Of a stretch of 64,000 nucleotides of DNA, positions 42,881 through 49,516 are shown one piece after another. The DNA is taken from contig NZ_BBJT01000002.1 of assembly GCF_000739915.1 (NCBI RefSeq), forward strand, positions 744,001 through 808,000. Direction: 5' to 3'. The stretch's first letter is position 1. Each line of letters opens with the position of its first letter. The stretch is from Paenibacillus chitinolyticus NBRC 15660. GTDB lineage: Bacteria; Bacillota; Bacilli; Paenibacillales; NBRC-103111. The translations under genes and the position numbers were made by a program. Under the pieces are notes generated by a model. It was not told the DNA's origin. It did no database searches and was given only the letters and a program-made list of their open reading frames with translations.

Positions 42881-43498
42881 TTGGCGATCCCTTATGCCGA
42901 TTGCGATTTTTCACCGATGAAACAAAATTTGAAAGACGATCTGGAGAAGCTGGTTCTCCGTCTTCAGCGCAGCATTCAAACTTTGGACGAAGAAAATCAC
43001 TGCATGCTGGGCGAAATTGAAGGCATCAAAGAAAATTTCCTGAATATCGAGTCCCGGGCGTCCAGCTTTTACTTGAACTGCTACCTCTCCCCTTTTACCG
43101 ATAAATATACGGAACTGTCCGTCAGTGCACAAAATTTGTCCAAGCGGCGTCACGGCGCCTTGATCGTCGTTCAGCGCAACGACTCGCTCGACGGGCTGAT
43201 CCAGCCCGGAGTCGCCATCGGGGCGTCGGTCACGCAGTCCCTCCTGGAATCGCTGTTTTATCCCGGAACGCCGCTTCACGACGGGGCCGTCCTGATCAAG
43301 TTCAACGAGATCGTCTCCGCCAAAAACATTCTTCCCCTCTCCCATATCGTCCAGGCGGAGCCTAAACTCGGCACGCGGCACCGGGCGGCCATCGGCATCA
43401 CGGAGCTGAGCGACGCCATCGTCCTCGTCGTGTCGGAGGAAACGGGACGCGTCTCTTTCGCTTCCAAGGGATACTTGTACCCGATCGTTCCCCGGTAA
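42881..43498 (+). CDS. cdaS: Sporulation-type diadenylate cyclase CdaS
   Basis: Cytosolic c-di-AMP synthase of about 205 aa, the size of Bacillus CdaS. The N-terminal helical pair (about 12-60, KQNLKDDLEKLVLRLQRSIQ... and GEIEGIKENFLNIESRASSFY) matches the autoinhibitory region that controls hexamer formation. The DAC domain follows, with catalytic DGA at 134-136 (PLHDGAVLI) and RHR at 166-168 (GTRHRAAIG). The start is probably TTG at 42881, about 10 nt after AAAAGGA; the frame is open to a TTG at 42857. It supplies c-di-AMP in the forespore in Bacillus, and its spore-gene neighbours fit that. Confidence 0.9.
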   Translation: MAIPYADCDFSPMKQNLKDDLEKLVLRLQRSIQTLDEENHCMLGEIEGIKENFLNIESRASSFYLNCYLSPFTDKYTELSVSAQNLSKRRHGALIVVQRNDSLDGLIQPGVAIGASVTQSLLESLFYPGTPLHDGAVLIKFNEIVSAKNILPLSHIVQAEPKLGTRHRAAIGITELSDAIVLVVSEETGRVSFASKGYLYPIVPR

Positions 43499-43510
43499 GG
43501 GCCGCTTTCG

Positions 43511-43536
43511 CACAGCATAGCACAGCATAGCACAGC
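43511..43536. repeat. Short tandem repeat, 10-bp unit
   Basis: CACAGCATAG repeated 2.6 times immediately after the cdaS stop. Confidence 0.8.
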
Positions 43537-43567
43537 AAAAAAACTCAGCATCGCATGGATGCTGAGT
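43534..43567 (-). terminator. Terminator of the DoxX/dioxygenase unit
   Basis: CTCAGCAT/ATGCTGAG stem with a 7-nt loop, and seven T on the minus strand. Confidence 0.7.
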
Positions 43568-43728
43568 GATGGATGATCCGGGCGCGAGAAACCCGGAAAG
43601 ACCGGAAAGACCGCTTGAGCCCGGACCGCTGTGCTGGCCGGGACTCGGCTCTTTTAGCCTAGGCCGGCCGAGTTCGAGCTGCGCTCAGGCCCGGCTACGC
43701 GGCGGGAACGGTTCGCCGCCGCTTTGCA

Positions 43729-44145
43729 TCAGCTTTCTGTCTGCCGGGAGCGCCCAAACAAACTGTCTACCGCCAAATAGCGGCTGCCGGTCAATACGAG
43801 CAGCAAGGAGAGAGCGAAAAGCGCCAGATCCAGCTCGAAGCCCGCGGATTGGCCGTTGCCGGTAAACCCGGCGGAGAACTTGACGCTGAACATCGCTCCG
43901 ATCATCAGCACGCCGAACAGGGCGGCAGCGATCCGGGTTCCGAGGCCGAGAATGATTGCGGCACCCCCCACGGTTTCGATAACAGCCGTTACATACGCCA
44001 GAAAGCCGGGAAGGCCGATGCTCTCAAACCAGCCGGCGATATTCCCCAGTCCGCTTTGAAATTTGTCCAGCCCGTGGACCAGAAACGTTACCCCTAATAC
44101 CAGTCTGACAATCAGCAGACCGATTTCTGTTTTTCCGTTCATCAT
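43729..44145 (-). CDS. DoxX family membrane protein
   Basis: Four-helix membrane protein of 138 aa: IVRLVLGVTFLVHGLDKFQ in helix 1, then WFESIGLPGFLAYVTAVIETVGGAAIILGLGTRIAA, and a C-terminal pair. This matches DoxX/YphA-like proteins, often linked to redox stress. The ATG at 44145 is 6 nt after GGGAGG; the ATG at 44151 abuts it. It follows the dioxygenase gene by 70 bp on the same strand, so they probably form one operon under the divergent HxlR. Confidence 0.88.
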   Translation of the reverse strand: MMNGKTEIGLLIVRLVLGVTFLVHGLDKFQSGLGNIAGWFESIGLPGFLAYVTAVIETVGGAAIILGLGTRIAAALFGVLMIGAMFSVKFSAGFTGNGQSAGFELDLALFALSLLLVLTGSRYLAVDSLFGRSRQTES

Positions 44146-44215
44146 CAACATCCTCCCATTAATGGTTGTAATTGGTTTCCGGATTATTCATATGGACTCC
44201 GCCCGGAAATCAGAA

Positions 44216-44983
44216 TCAAAATTGCAAACACAAGTAACTCAATGTTCCGAATTCATAACCGCGGTAAATGACCCGTGGCGTCCGCTCTTCGCTTCCGCTT
44301 CCGAGCGCAAGAAAAAACGGGACGAAATGCTCCGCTCTAGGCACGGCCATACGGCTGTGAGGAGCAAGCGCTTCATAGCGGTACAGGGCGGCCGTATCCC
44401 GCTCCAGCGTATGCCGGATAAGCCAGTCGTCGAATTCGACGGCCCACGGTTCCGGTTCCTCCTGTCCCCAGTTGACCATCCGCAGATTGTGAACCGTTAC
44501 TCCGCTGCCGATGACCAGGATATCCTCTTCCCCCAGCCCGCGCAGAGCTTCACCGATAGCGGTCTGTTTATCCGGCGGAAGATGGGGATTGACGGAGAGC
44601 TGGATCACGGGGATGTCCGCCTCGGGAAACATTTTGTAGAGCAGCGTCCACGAACCATGGTCGAGTCCCCTTGCGGAGTCGGTATCGACTTCGATCCCCC
44701 GTTCCCGGAAAAGACCTTCCAGCCGCAAAGCCAGCTTGACGGACCCTTTGGCCGGATAGGCAACCCTGTAGAGTTCGTCCGGAAAACCGTAAAAATCGTA
44801 AATCGTCTCGTACGTCTCGTCGGTCGAAGTTAAGGTCAGAACCTCGCTCTCCCAATGAGCCGTAAAAATAACGATCGCTTTCGGTTTCCACTGCTGTCCC
44901 AATTCCCGTAAAAAGGCCGTATACTCCGTATCTTGAATAGCCAGCGCAGGTGAACCGTGGGCTAAAAACAACGAAGGAATCAT
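44216..44983 (-). CDS. DODA-type extradiol ring-cleavage dioxygenase (YgiD-like)
   Basis: Class III extradiol dioxygenase of 255 aa, similar to 4,5-DOPA dioxygenase YgiD. Zinc/iron ligands are visible as His9 (FLAHGSP), His43 (IFTAHWES) and a third His in the final third (PRAEHFVPFFLALGS), with the conserved GLDHGSWTLL in the middle. ATG with AAAGGAGGC upstream. Divergent from hxlR, with GTTAC/GTAAC motifs between, suggesting induction by a reactive aromatic or quinone. Substrate unknown. Confidence 0.92.
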   Translation of the reverse strand: MIPSLFLAHGSPALAIQDTEYTAFLRELGQQWKPKAIVIFTAHWESEVLTLTSTDETYETIYDFYGFPDELYRVAYPAKGSVKLALRLEGLFRERGIEVDTDSARGLDHGSWTLLYKMFPEADIPVIQLSVNPHLPPDKQTAIGEALRGLGEEDILVIGSGVTVHNLRMVNWGQEEPEPWAVEFDDWLIRHTLERDTAALYRYEALAPHSRMAVPRAEHFVPFFLALGSGSEERTPRVIYRGYEFGTLSYLCLQF

Positions 44984-45009
44984 GGTGCTAGCCTCCTTTA
45001 AAGTTTATT

Positions 45010-45046
45010 AAGTTACTTTTCGTAACCTAGTGTATAATTGTAACTT
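45010..45046. promoter_or_regulatory. Putative HxlR operator in divergent spacer
   Basis: AAGTTAC (45010-45016) with GTTAC-TTTTC-GTAAC (45012-45026) and TGTAACTT (45039-45046). The half-site TGTAACTT is identical to that in the perfect palindrome upstream of the efflux gene at 40053. Confidence 0.55.
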
Positions 45047-45131
45047 TATAATGTCAAGCAATTTATTTATTTGCTGTTACTATATTTTTATTAGTCAAAT
45101 GAGCGTATACTGGAGTTAGGAGGGATGCCTG

Positions 45132-45446
45132 ATGAAAGAATCTAACTTATGTCCCCGCTTTGAAAAAGGAATGCAGCTCATCAGCAAACGCTGGGCCGGC
45201 CTCATCGTCTATCAGCTTTTATCGGGACCGCAGCGTTTTTGTACGATAGAATCGAATCTGCCTTTAAGCGGGAAAATCTTGTCCGAAAGATTGAAAGAGC
45301 TTGAGCAGGAAGGCATTATCCGGCGGAATGTTTATCCCGAGATGCCGGTAAGAATCGAGTATTCGCTCACGGAGAAAGGACTCGCCCTGGAGCCGATAAT
45401 CCGCGGAGTGGAACAATGGTCTTCCGCCTGGCTTCAGCCCGAATGA
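45132..45446 (+). CDS. HxlR family transcriptional regulator
   Basis: Winged-helix regulator of 104 aa: CPRFEKGMQLISKRWAGLIVYQLLSGPQRF, then LSGKILSERLKELEQEGIIRRNVYPEMPVRIEYSLTEKG, the full HxlR pattern. The N-terminal Cys (NLCPRF) is the position used for thiol sensing in YodB/CatR-type members. ATG after GGAGGGATGCCTG. Divergent from the dioxygenase-DoxX unit, which it likely controls in response to quinones or electrophiles. Confidence 0.94.
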   Translation: MKESNLCPRFEKGMQLISKRWAGLIVYQLLSGPQRFCTIESNLPLSGKILSERLKELEQEGIIRRNVYPEMPVRIEYSLTEKGLALEPIIRGVEQWSSAWLQPE

Positions 45447-45456
45447 CACGCGAGGA

Positions 45457-45506
45457 TTGACAGTGGGAATGCGCGTACCTATACTATTTAGAAGTTCGCA
45501 TATGCG
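45457..45506 (+). promoter_or_regulatory. Promoter and palindrome of Rrf2 gene
   Basis: Consensus TTGACA (45457-45462), 17-bp spacer, TATACT (45480-45485), then a perfect CGCATATGCG palindrome at 45497-45506, suggesting autorepression. Confidence 0.65.
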
Positions 45507-45550
45507 CGTAAATAATTATCGTCCGCATCTGTTTGACGGAGGTGAGACCC

Positions 45551-45976
45551 ATAACCATCAGCAGCCGCTTTGCCGTAGCCGTTCACATTTTATCGCTGCT
45601 GGAGCTGAATAAAGAAGGACGCAACACGTCCGAATATATAGCCGGAAGCGTCAGTACGAATCCGGTCGTCATCCGCCGGATTACCGGCATGCTGAATAAA
45701 GCGGGCTTGACCCGGACGAGCCCCGGAGTCGCCGGAGCCGCTCTGGGCCGGACTCCTGCCGAAATCACTCTGCTCGATATTTACCGGGCGGTTCAAGCGG
45801 ATATGCAGGACGAGCTGTTCGCGATGCATGAGAATCCGAATCCGGACTGCCCGGTCGGCAAGAACATCCAGAGCACGCTCGAGACTCAGTTCAACCGGGC
45901 TCAGCTTGCGATGGAGCGGGAGCTTGACGGCGTTACCCTGGCCGATATCGTAGCGGATCTTGCCCGCTGCGAATAG
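45551..45976 (+). CDS. Rrf2 family regulator, YwnA-like (probable ATA start)
   Basis: Winged-helix regulator of about 141 aa: ISSRFAVAVHILSLLELNKEGRNTSEYIAGSVSTNPVVIRRI at the N-terminus, then GVAGAALGRTPAEITLLDIYRAV. Only one Cys pair remains in the C-terminal half (PDCPVGKN and the last residues RCE), so there is no [2Fe-2S] triad as in IscR. The start is odd: GGAGGTG is followed 6 nt later by ATA, which gives exactly the usual family N-terminus (ITISSRF). The in-frame GTG (45542) overlaps the ribosome binding site and the TTG (45533) lies before it. Regulatory target unknown; probably itself. Confidence 0.88.
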   Translation: MTISSRFAVAVHILSLLELNKEGRNTSEYIAGSVSTNPVVIRRITGMLNKAGLTRTSPGVAGAALGRTPAEITLLDIYRAVQADMQDELFAMHENPNPDCPVGKNIQSTLETQFNRAQLAMERELDGVTLADIVADLARCE

Positions 45977-46047
45977 TCCGCCCGCGGATCGTTCGTTCAG
46001 GCGGGCGGATAACCCCTGTGGATTCGGCGAAAGCGGATTCAGCCAAC

Positions 46048-46102
46048 AAAAAAAGACATCCGGACCGGCCAAACAGGCGGGACTTGATGTCTTTTTTTGT
46101 GC
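46048..46102. terminator. Bidirectional terminator
   Basis: AAAAAAAGACATC pairs with GATGTCTTTTTTT across a 29-nt loop that also folds, between convergent rrf2 and azlD. Confidence 0.75.
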
Positions 46103-46105
46103 GTC

Positions 46106-46432
46106 TTAGAAGAATAATCGGAATGCGGCCAGGGACAGCACCCCCGCGATCACGGTTCCGAACAGGCTGCGCGTATATACCGCAACGGCCAGAGCGGGCA
46201 GGGCGGCCAGCAGCTTGTACGCATTATCCGCCACGGACAACCGGCCGTCTGTCAAGAGCAGCTCCTGGGCCAGCAGCGCAGCCATAACCGCGACCGGCAC
46301 GTGCTGCAGCCAGCGGATTCCCCATTCCGGGAGCTTCATGCGGCTGAGGACGAGCAGCGGCAGCACACGGGGAATCCAGGTGACGGCGGCGCTGCCGGCG
46401 ATGATCCACAGGACGAGTTCGCTCACTTCCAT
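46106..46432 (-). CDS. azlD: Branched-chain amino acid transporter subunit AzlD
   Basis: Small partner of the AzlCD exporter, 108 aa, four helices: LVLWIIAGSAAVTWIPRVLPLLVLSRMKLPEW is typical of AzlD. It overlaps azlC by 10 bp on the same strand. Together the pair exports branched-chain amino acids or analogues. Confidence 0.93.
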   Translation of the reverse strand: MEVSELVLWIIAGSAAVTWIPRVLPLLVLSRMKLPEWGIRWLQHVPVAVMAALLAQELLLTDGRLSVADNAYKLLAALPALAVAVYTRSLFGTVIAGVLSLAAFRLFF

Positions 46433-47154
46433 TTCTCGATCACCATCCCTGCCGTCGCCGCGACCAGTATGGCGGCAATAACCGTGAGTCCGCTGTCCAG
46501 GAAGCGGCTTCCTCCAACCACCACGGCGGTCGCCGTGACCACCACCGCTAAGTCGGTGCGGATTTTACGCCGTGCGGCCATTTGGAGGATAAGCAGGCCG
46601 ATGAACATCCCCGGAAGGGCGAACTCCAGTCCGAGCTTTTCCGGATGGGCGATCCGCTCCCCCATCAGGCCGCCGGCCATATTCGCCGCGAACCAGTTCA
46701 GGTAAGCTGTCACATTCAAGCCCAGCATCCATTTGTAGGGGATTTCCCCGTTTTGCGCCGCCCGGCTTGAGGCAACACCGAACGTTTCGTCCGTCAGCAG
46801 AGTGCCGGTCGCGATATTTTTCCACCACGTATACTTGGAGAAATAAGGGGCCAGCGCCGCACTCAGCAGCAGATGGCGCAGGTTGACGAAGAACAGGGTC
46901 ACGATAACGGAAACGGCCGGGGTCCCCGCGGCAATCATCCCGGCGGCAATAAATTGGGCGGACCCCGCATAGAGAAGCAAAGAGATCAACCCGATCTCGG
47001 CGACACTCATCCCCGCGGTTTTCTCCACGACGCCCGCCGCGAACCCGATGCTCAAATAACCCAGAAGTGTAGGTACGCAGTCATTTACGCCCTGAAGAAA
47101 GCTGTCGCCGTCCGAACGGTTCTCCGTTTCCGGTACCGGCCTATTCGTATTCAT
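46423..47154 (-). CDS. azlC: Branched-chain amino acid exporter AzlC
   Basis: Integral membrane protein of about 243 aa, AzlC/YgaZ family: DCVPTLLGYLSIGFAAGVVEKTAG..., then LLLYAGSAQFIAAGMI and FFVNLRHLLLSAALAPYF, the two signatures of the family. Two starts are possible: ATG 47154 (MNTNRPVPE) or ATG 47190, which lies inside the marR gene. In either case it follows or overlaps marR, so MarR, AzlC and AzlD form one operon. Likely exports branched-chain amino acids or analogues. Confidence 0.93.
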   Translation of the reverse strand: MNTNRPVPETENRSDGDSFLQGVNDCVPTLLGYLSIGFAAGVVEKTAGMSVAEIGLISLLLYAGSAQFIAAGMIAAGTPAVSVIVTLFFVNLRHLLLSAALAPYFSKYTWWKNIATGTLLTDETFGVASSRAAQNGEIPYKWMLGLNVTAYLNWFAANMAGGLMGERIAHPEKLGLEFALPGMFIGLLILQMAARRKIRTDLAVVVTATAVVVGGSRFLDSGLTVIAAILVAATAGMVIEKWK

Positions 47155-47665
47155 GTCTCTCGGACCGGCCGTTCTTACAGCACCCGTCATCCGGTTTCGG
47201 CCCGCTCACGGCGCTATTCGCCTGTTCGAATACGCCGACCATTCGCGAGAGGAACGTATTGATGAGATCCAGTTGCTCCGGTGTATAAGCCTCGCAAACT
47301 TCCCGGGTCATCGTTCCCAGCGGCTTATAAAGCGCCCCGATCGTTTTTTGCTTCTCTTTGACCGGAACGATGATAACGCGGCGGCCGTCGTGAGGGTCCT
47401 TTTCCCTGCGCACGAATCCCGCCTGCTCCAGCCGGTCGATCAGAGCCGTGACGGTTCCCGTAGTCAGCCCGGTCAGCTTGGCAAGCTCCCCTGCCGTGAT
47501 CGGTCCTTTTTCGTTCAAGATGTCCGCCGTTTTCAAATCGGTATGTATGACCCCTAGGGAATGTGCCGCATTTTGCTGAAAAAGTACGATTCGCGTAGAC
47601 ATTTTACGCATATGACCGATCAGTTCCAGCACTTTCTCTTCAGATTCGGGCAAAACGCTTGACAA
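47141..47665 (-). CDS. MarR family transcriptional regulator
   Basis: Winged-helix repressor of 174 aa: TDLKTADILNEKGPITAGELAKLTGLTTGTVTALIDRLEQAGFVRREKDPHDGRRVIIVPV is the complete MarR DNA-binding domain. A Cys-rich tail (DDGCCKNG) at the C-terminus is unusual and could sense thiol stress or metals. The intergenic palindrome ATTATCTTG-AAAAT-CAAGATAAT (47692-47714) lies between this gene and the divergent DHA2 pump, so it probably represses both. Confidence 0.94.
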   Translation of the reverse strand: MSSVLPESEEKVLELIGHMRKMSTRIVLFQQNAAHSLGVIHTDLKTADILNEKGPITAGELAKLTGLTTGTVTALIDRLEQAGFVRREKDPHDGRRVIIVPVKEKQKTIGALYKPLGTMTREVCEAYTPEQLDLINTFLSRMVGVFEQANSAVSGPKPDDGCCKNGRSERHEYE

Positions 47666-47691
47666 GTAAAATTCCTCCTCATAAACTAGAA

Positions 47692-47714
47692 ATTATCTTG
47701 AAAATCAAGATAAT
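47692..47714. promoter_or_regulatory. MarR operator palindrome
   Basis: ATTATCTTG-AAAAT-CAAGATAAT: a perfect 9-5-9 inverted repeat in the marR/MFS divergent spacer. Confidence 0.75.
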
Positions 47715-47840
47715 GGGGTTGGCGAGATTGTTTATTTAATTTTAACGAATAAACTTTTTTTTGCAAAGGAGATGTCTTCCAGACGCCGGAAAAGGACCGC
47801 TACATTTGGAATCGCAACTTATTCAGAGGAGGATTTCCCC

Positions 47841-49364
47841 TTGATTCAGAAAGACAACAATCTTAACCGGGTCGTTGCCGGGCTGCTGCTGGCTATCCTG
47901 ATGTCCGCCATGGATAACACGATTGTCGCCACAGCCATGGGCACCATCGTCTCGGATCTGGGCGGCTTCGACAAGTTCGTCTGGGTCACGTCCGCCTACA
48001 TGGTGACGACGATGGCCGGAATGCCGATCTTCGGCAAGCTGTCCGATATGTACGGGCGCAAACGTTTTTTTATCTTCGGTCTAATCGTGTTCCTGCTGGG
48101 TTCCGCCCTTTGCGGAATTGCCCAAAGCATCGTCCAGCTCAGTATTTACCGGGCGATCCAAGGAATCGGAGGCGGCGCGCTGCTGCCGATCGCGTTCACG
48201 ATCGTCTTCGATATTTTCCCGCCCGAGAAGCGGGGTAAAATGACCGGTCTGCTGGGTGCGGTGTTCGGCTCGGCGAGTGTGCTCGGTCCCCTTCTCGGAG
48301 CTTACATCACGGAATACATAAGCTGGCACTGGGTGTTCTACGTCAACCTGCCGATCGGTCTGGTATCGCTGCTGCTTATTATGCGCGCCTACAAGGAATC
48401 TCCCGGGCATGTCGAACAGCGCATCGACTGGTGGGGAGCGATTACGCTTGTCGTCGCGGTCGTGAGTCTCATGTTCGCCCTAGAACTCGGGGGCAAGGAA
48501 TACGCTTGGGACTCCGTTCCGATCGTAAGCCTGTTTGCAAGCTTTGTCGTGTTCTTCATTCTGTTCTTCATCATCGAACGGAAAGCGAAGGACCCGATCA
48601 TCTCGTTCTGGCTGTTCAAACGCCGCCTGTTCGCAACCTCCCAGCTTCTTGCGCTGCTTTACGGAGCGACATTCATCATTCTGACGGTGTATATCCCCAT
48701 TTACGTGCAGGCCGTCTTCGGCGGTTCCGCAACGAACGCGGGCCTTATCCTGACGCCGATGATGCTGGGCAGCGTGGCGGGCAGCGCGATGGGAGGTATT
48801 TTCCAGACGAAAACAAGCTTCCGGAACCTGATGATTATTTCCGTCTTCTCGTTCCTCGCCGGCATGTACCTGCTCGGGGGACTGACGCCAGAGACGAACA
48901 GGGCTCTCCTGACCGTGTTTATGATCATCGCCGGTTTCGGTGTCGGCTTCTCGTTCTCCCTGCTGCCTACCGCTTCCACCTACGACCTGGAACCCCGGTA
49001 CCGCGGCACGGCGACCTCCACGAACTCGTTTCTGAGATCGTTCGGGATGACGATCGGCATTACGATTTTCGGCAGCATTCAAGCGAACGTCTTCACCGAC
49101 AAAATCAAAACCGCCTTCCAGGGAATGAACGGCGGCGGGATGGCCGGAATCGATATGAGCAATCCGCAGCAGATTTTCCAAGCGGACAAACGTGCCTTGA
49201 TTCCGCCGGATATTTTAAACAAAATTATTCACGCCTTGTCCGAATCGATCGCCTTTACGTTCATGGCCGCCCTCATTCCGATCGTTCTGGCTGTGATCAT
49301 TGTGTTCCTCATGGGGAACGCCCGGGTCGTACCCGCCAAACAAAAGACCGGCCAGCCTTCCTGA
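47841..49364 (+). CDS. DHA2 (EmrB/QacA) family multidrug efflux MFS transporter
   Basis: Drug:H+ antiporter of about 507 aa with 14 predicted helices. Helix 1 carries AILMSAMDNTIVATAMGTI (motif D1 of DHA2), loop 2-3 GKLSDMYGRKRFF (motif A) and helix 5 GAVFGSASVLGPLLGAYI (motif C). TTG 47841 is the likely start, 8 nt after GAGGAGG; the ATG at 47772 abuts its AAGGAG. Divergent from marR with a palindrome between, so probably induced when MarR is released. Confidence 0.93.
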   Translation: MIQKDNNLNRVVAGLLLAILMSAMDNTIVATAMGTIVSDLGGFDKFVWVTSAYMVTTMAGMPIFGKLSDMYGRKRFFIFGLIVFLLGSALCGIAQSIVQLSIYRAIQGIGGGALLPIAFTIVFDIFPPEKRGKMTGLLGAVFGSASVLGPLLGAYITEYISWHWVFYVNLPIGLVSLLLIMRAYKESPGHVEQRIDWWGAITLVVAVVSLMFALELGGKEYAWDSVPIVSLFASFVVFFILFFIIERKAKDPIISFWLFKRRLFATSQLLALLYGATFIILTVYIPIYVQAVFGGSATNAGLILTPMMLGSVAGSAMGGIFQTKTSFRNLMIISVFSFLAGMYLLGGLTPETNRALLTVFMIIAGFGVGFSFSLLPTASTYDLEPRYRGTATSTNSFLRSFGMTIGITIFGSIQANVFTDKIKTAFQGMNGGGMAGIDMSNPQQIFQADKRALIPPDILNKIIHALSESIAFTFMAALIPIVLAVIIVFLMGNARVVPAKQKTGQPS

Positions 49365-49382
49365 CCCCATAAGAAAAACCGA

Positions 49383-49418
49383 GATGAACAGCCGGAATGC
49401 TGTTCGTCTTTTTTTTGT
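49383..49418 (+). terminator. Rho-independent terminator of DHA2 gene
   Basis: GAACAGC-CGGAAT-GCTGTTC followed by a T8 run. Confidence 0.85.
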
Positions 49419-49516
49419 TGAAATTTGACTGTTTCATTCGTTAAAATTCGGGTATATAACCCCAATAGATGAATTTTGAATCTTTATTATTCGGTCTCAA
49501 GGAGATGGTAACTTAC

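Noticed and set aside
43511-43536. 10-bp tandem repeat considered as the start of a CRISPR or other array
   Set aside because: Only 2.6 copies with no spacers; most likely replication slippage in a non-coding spacer.
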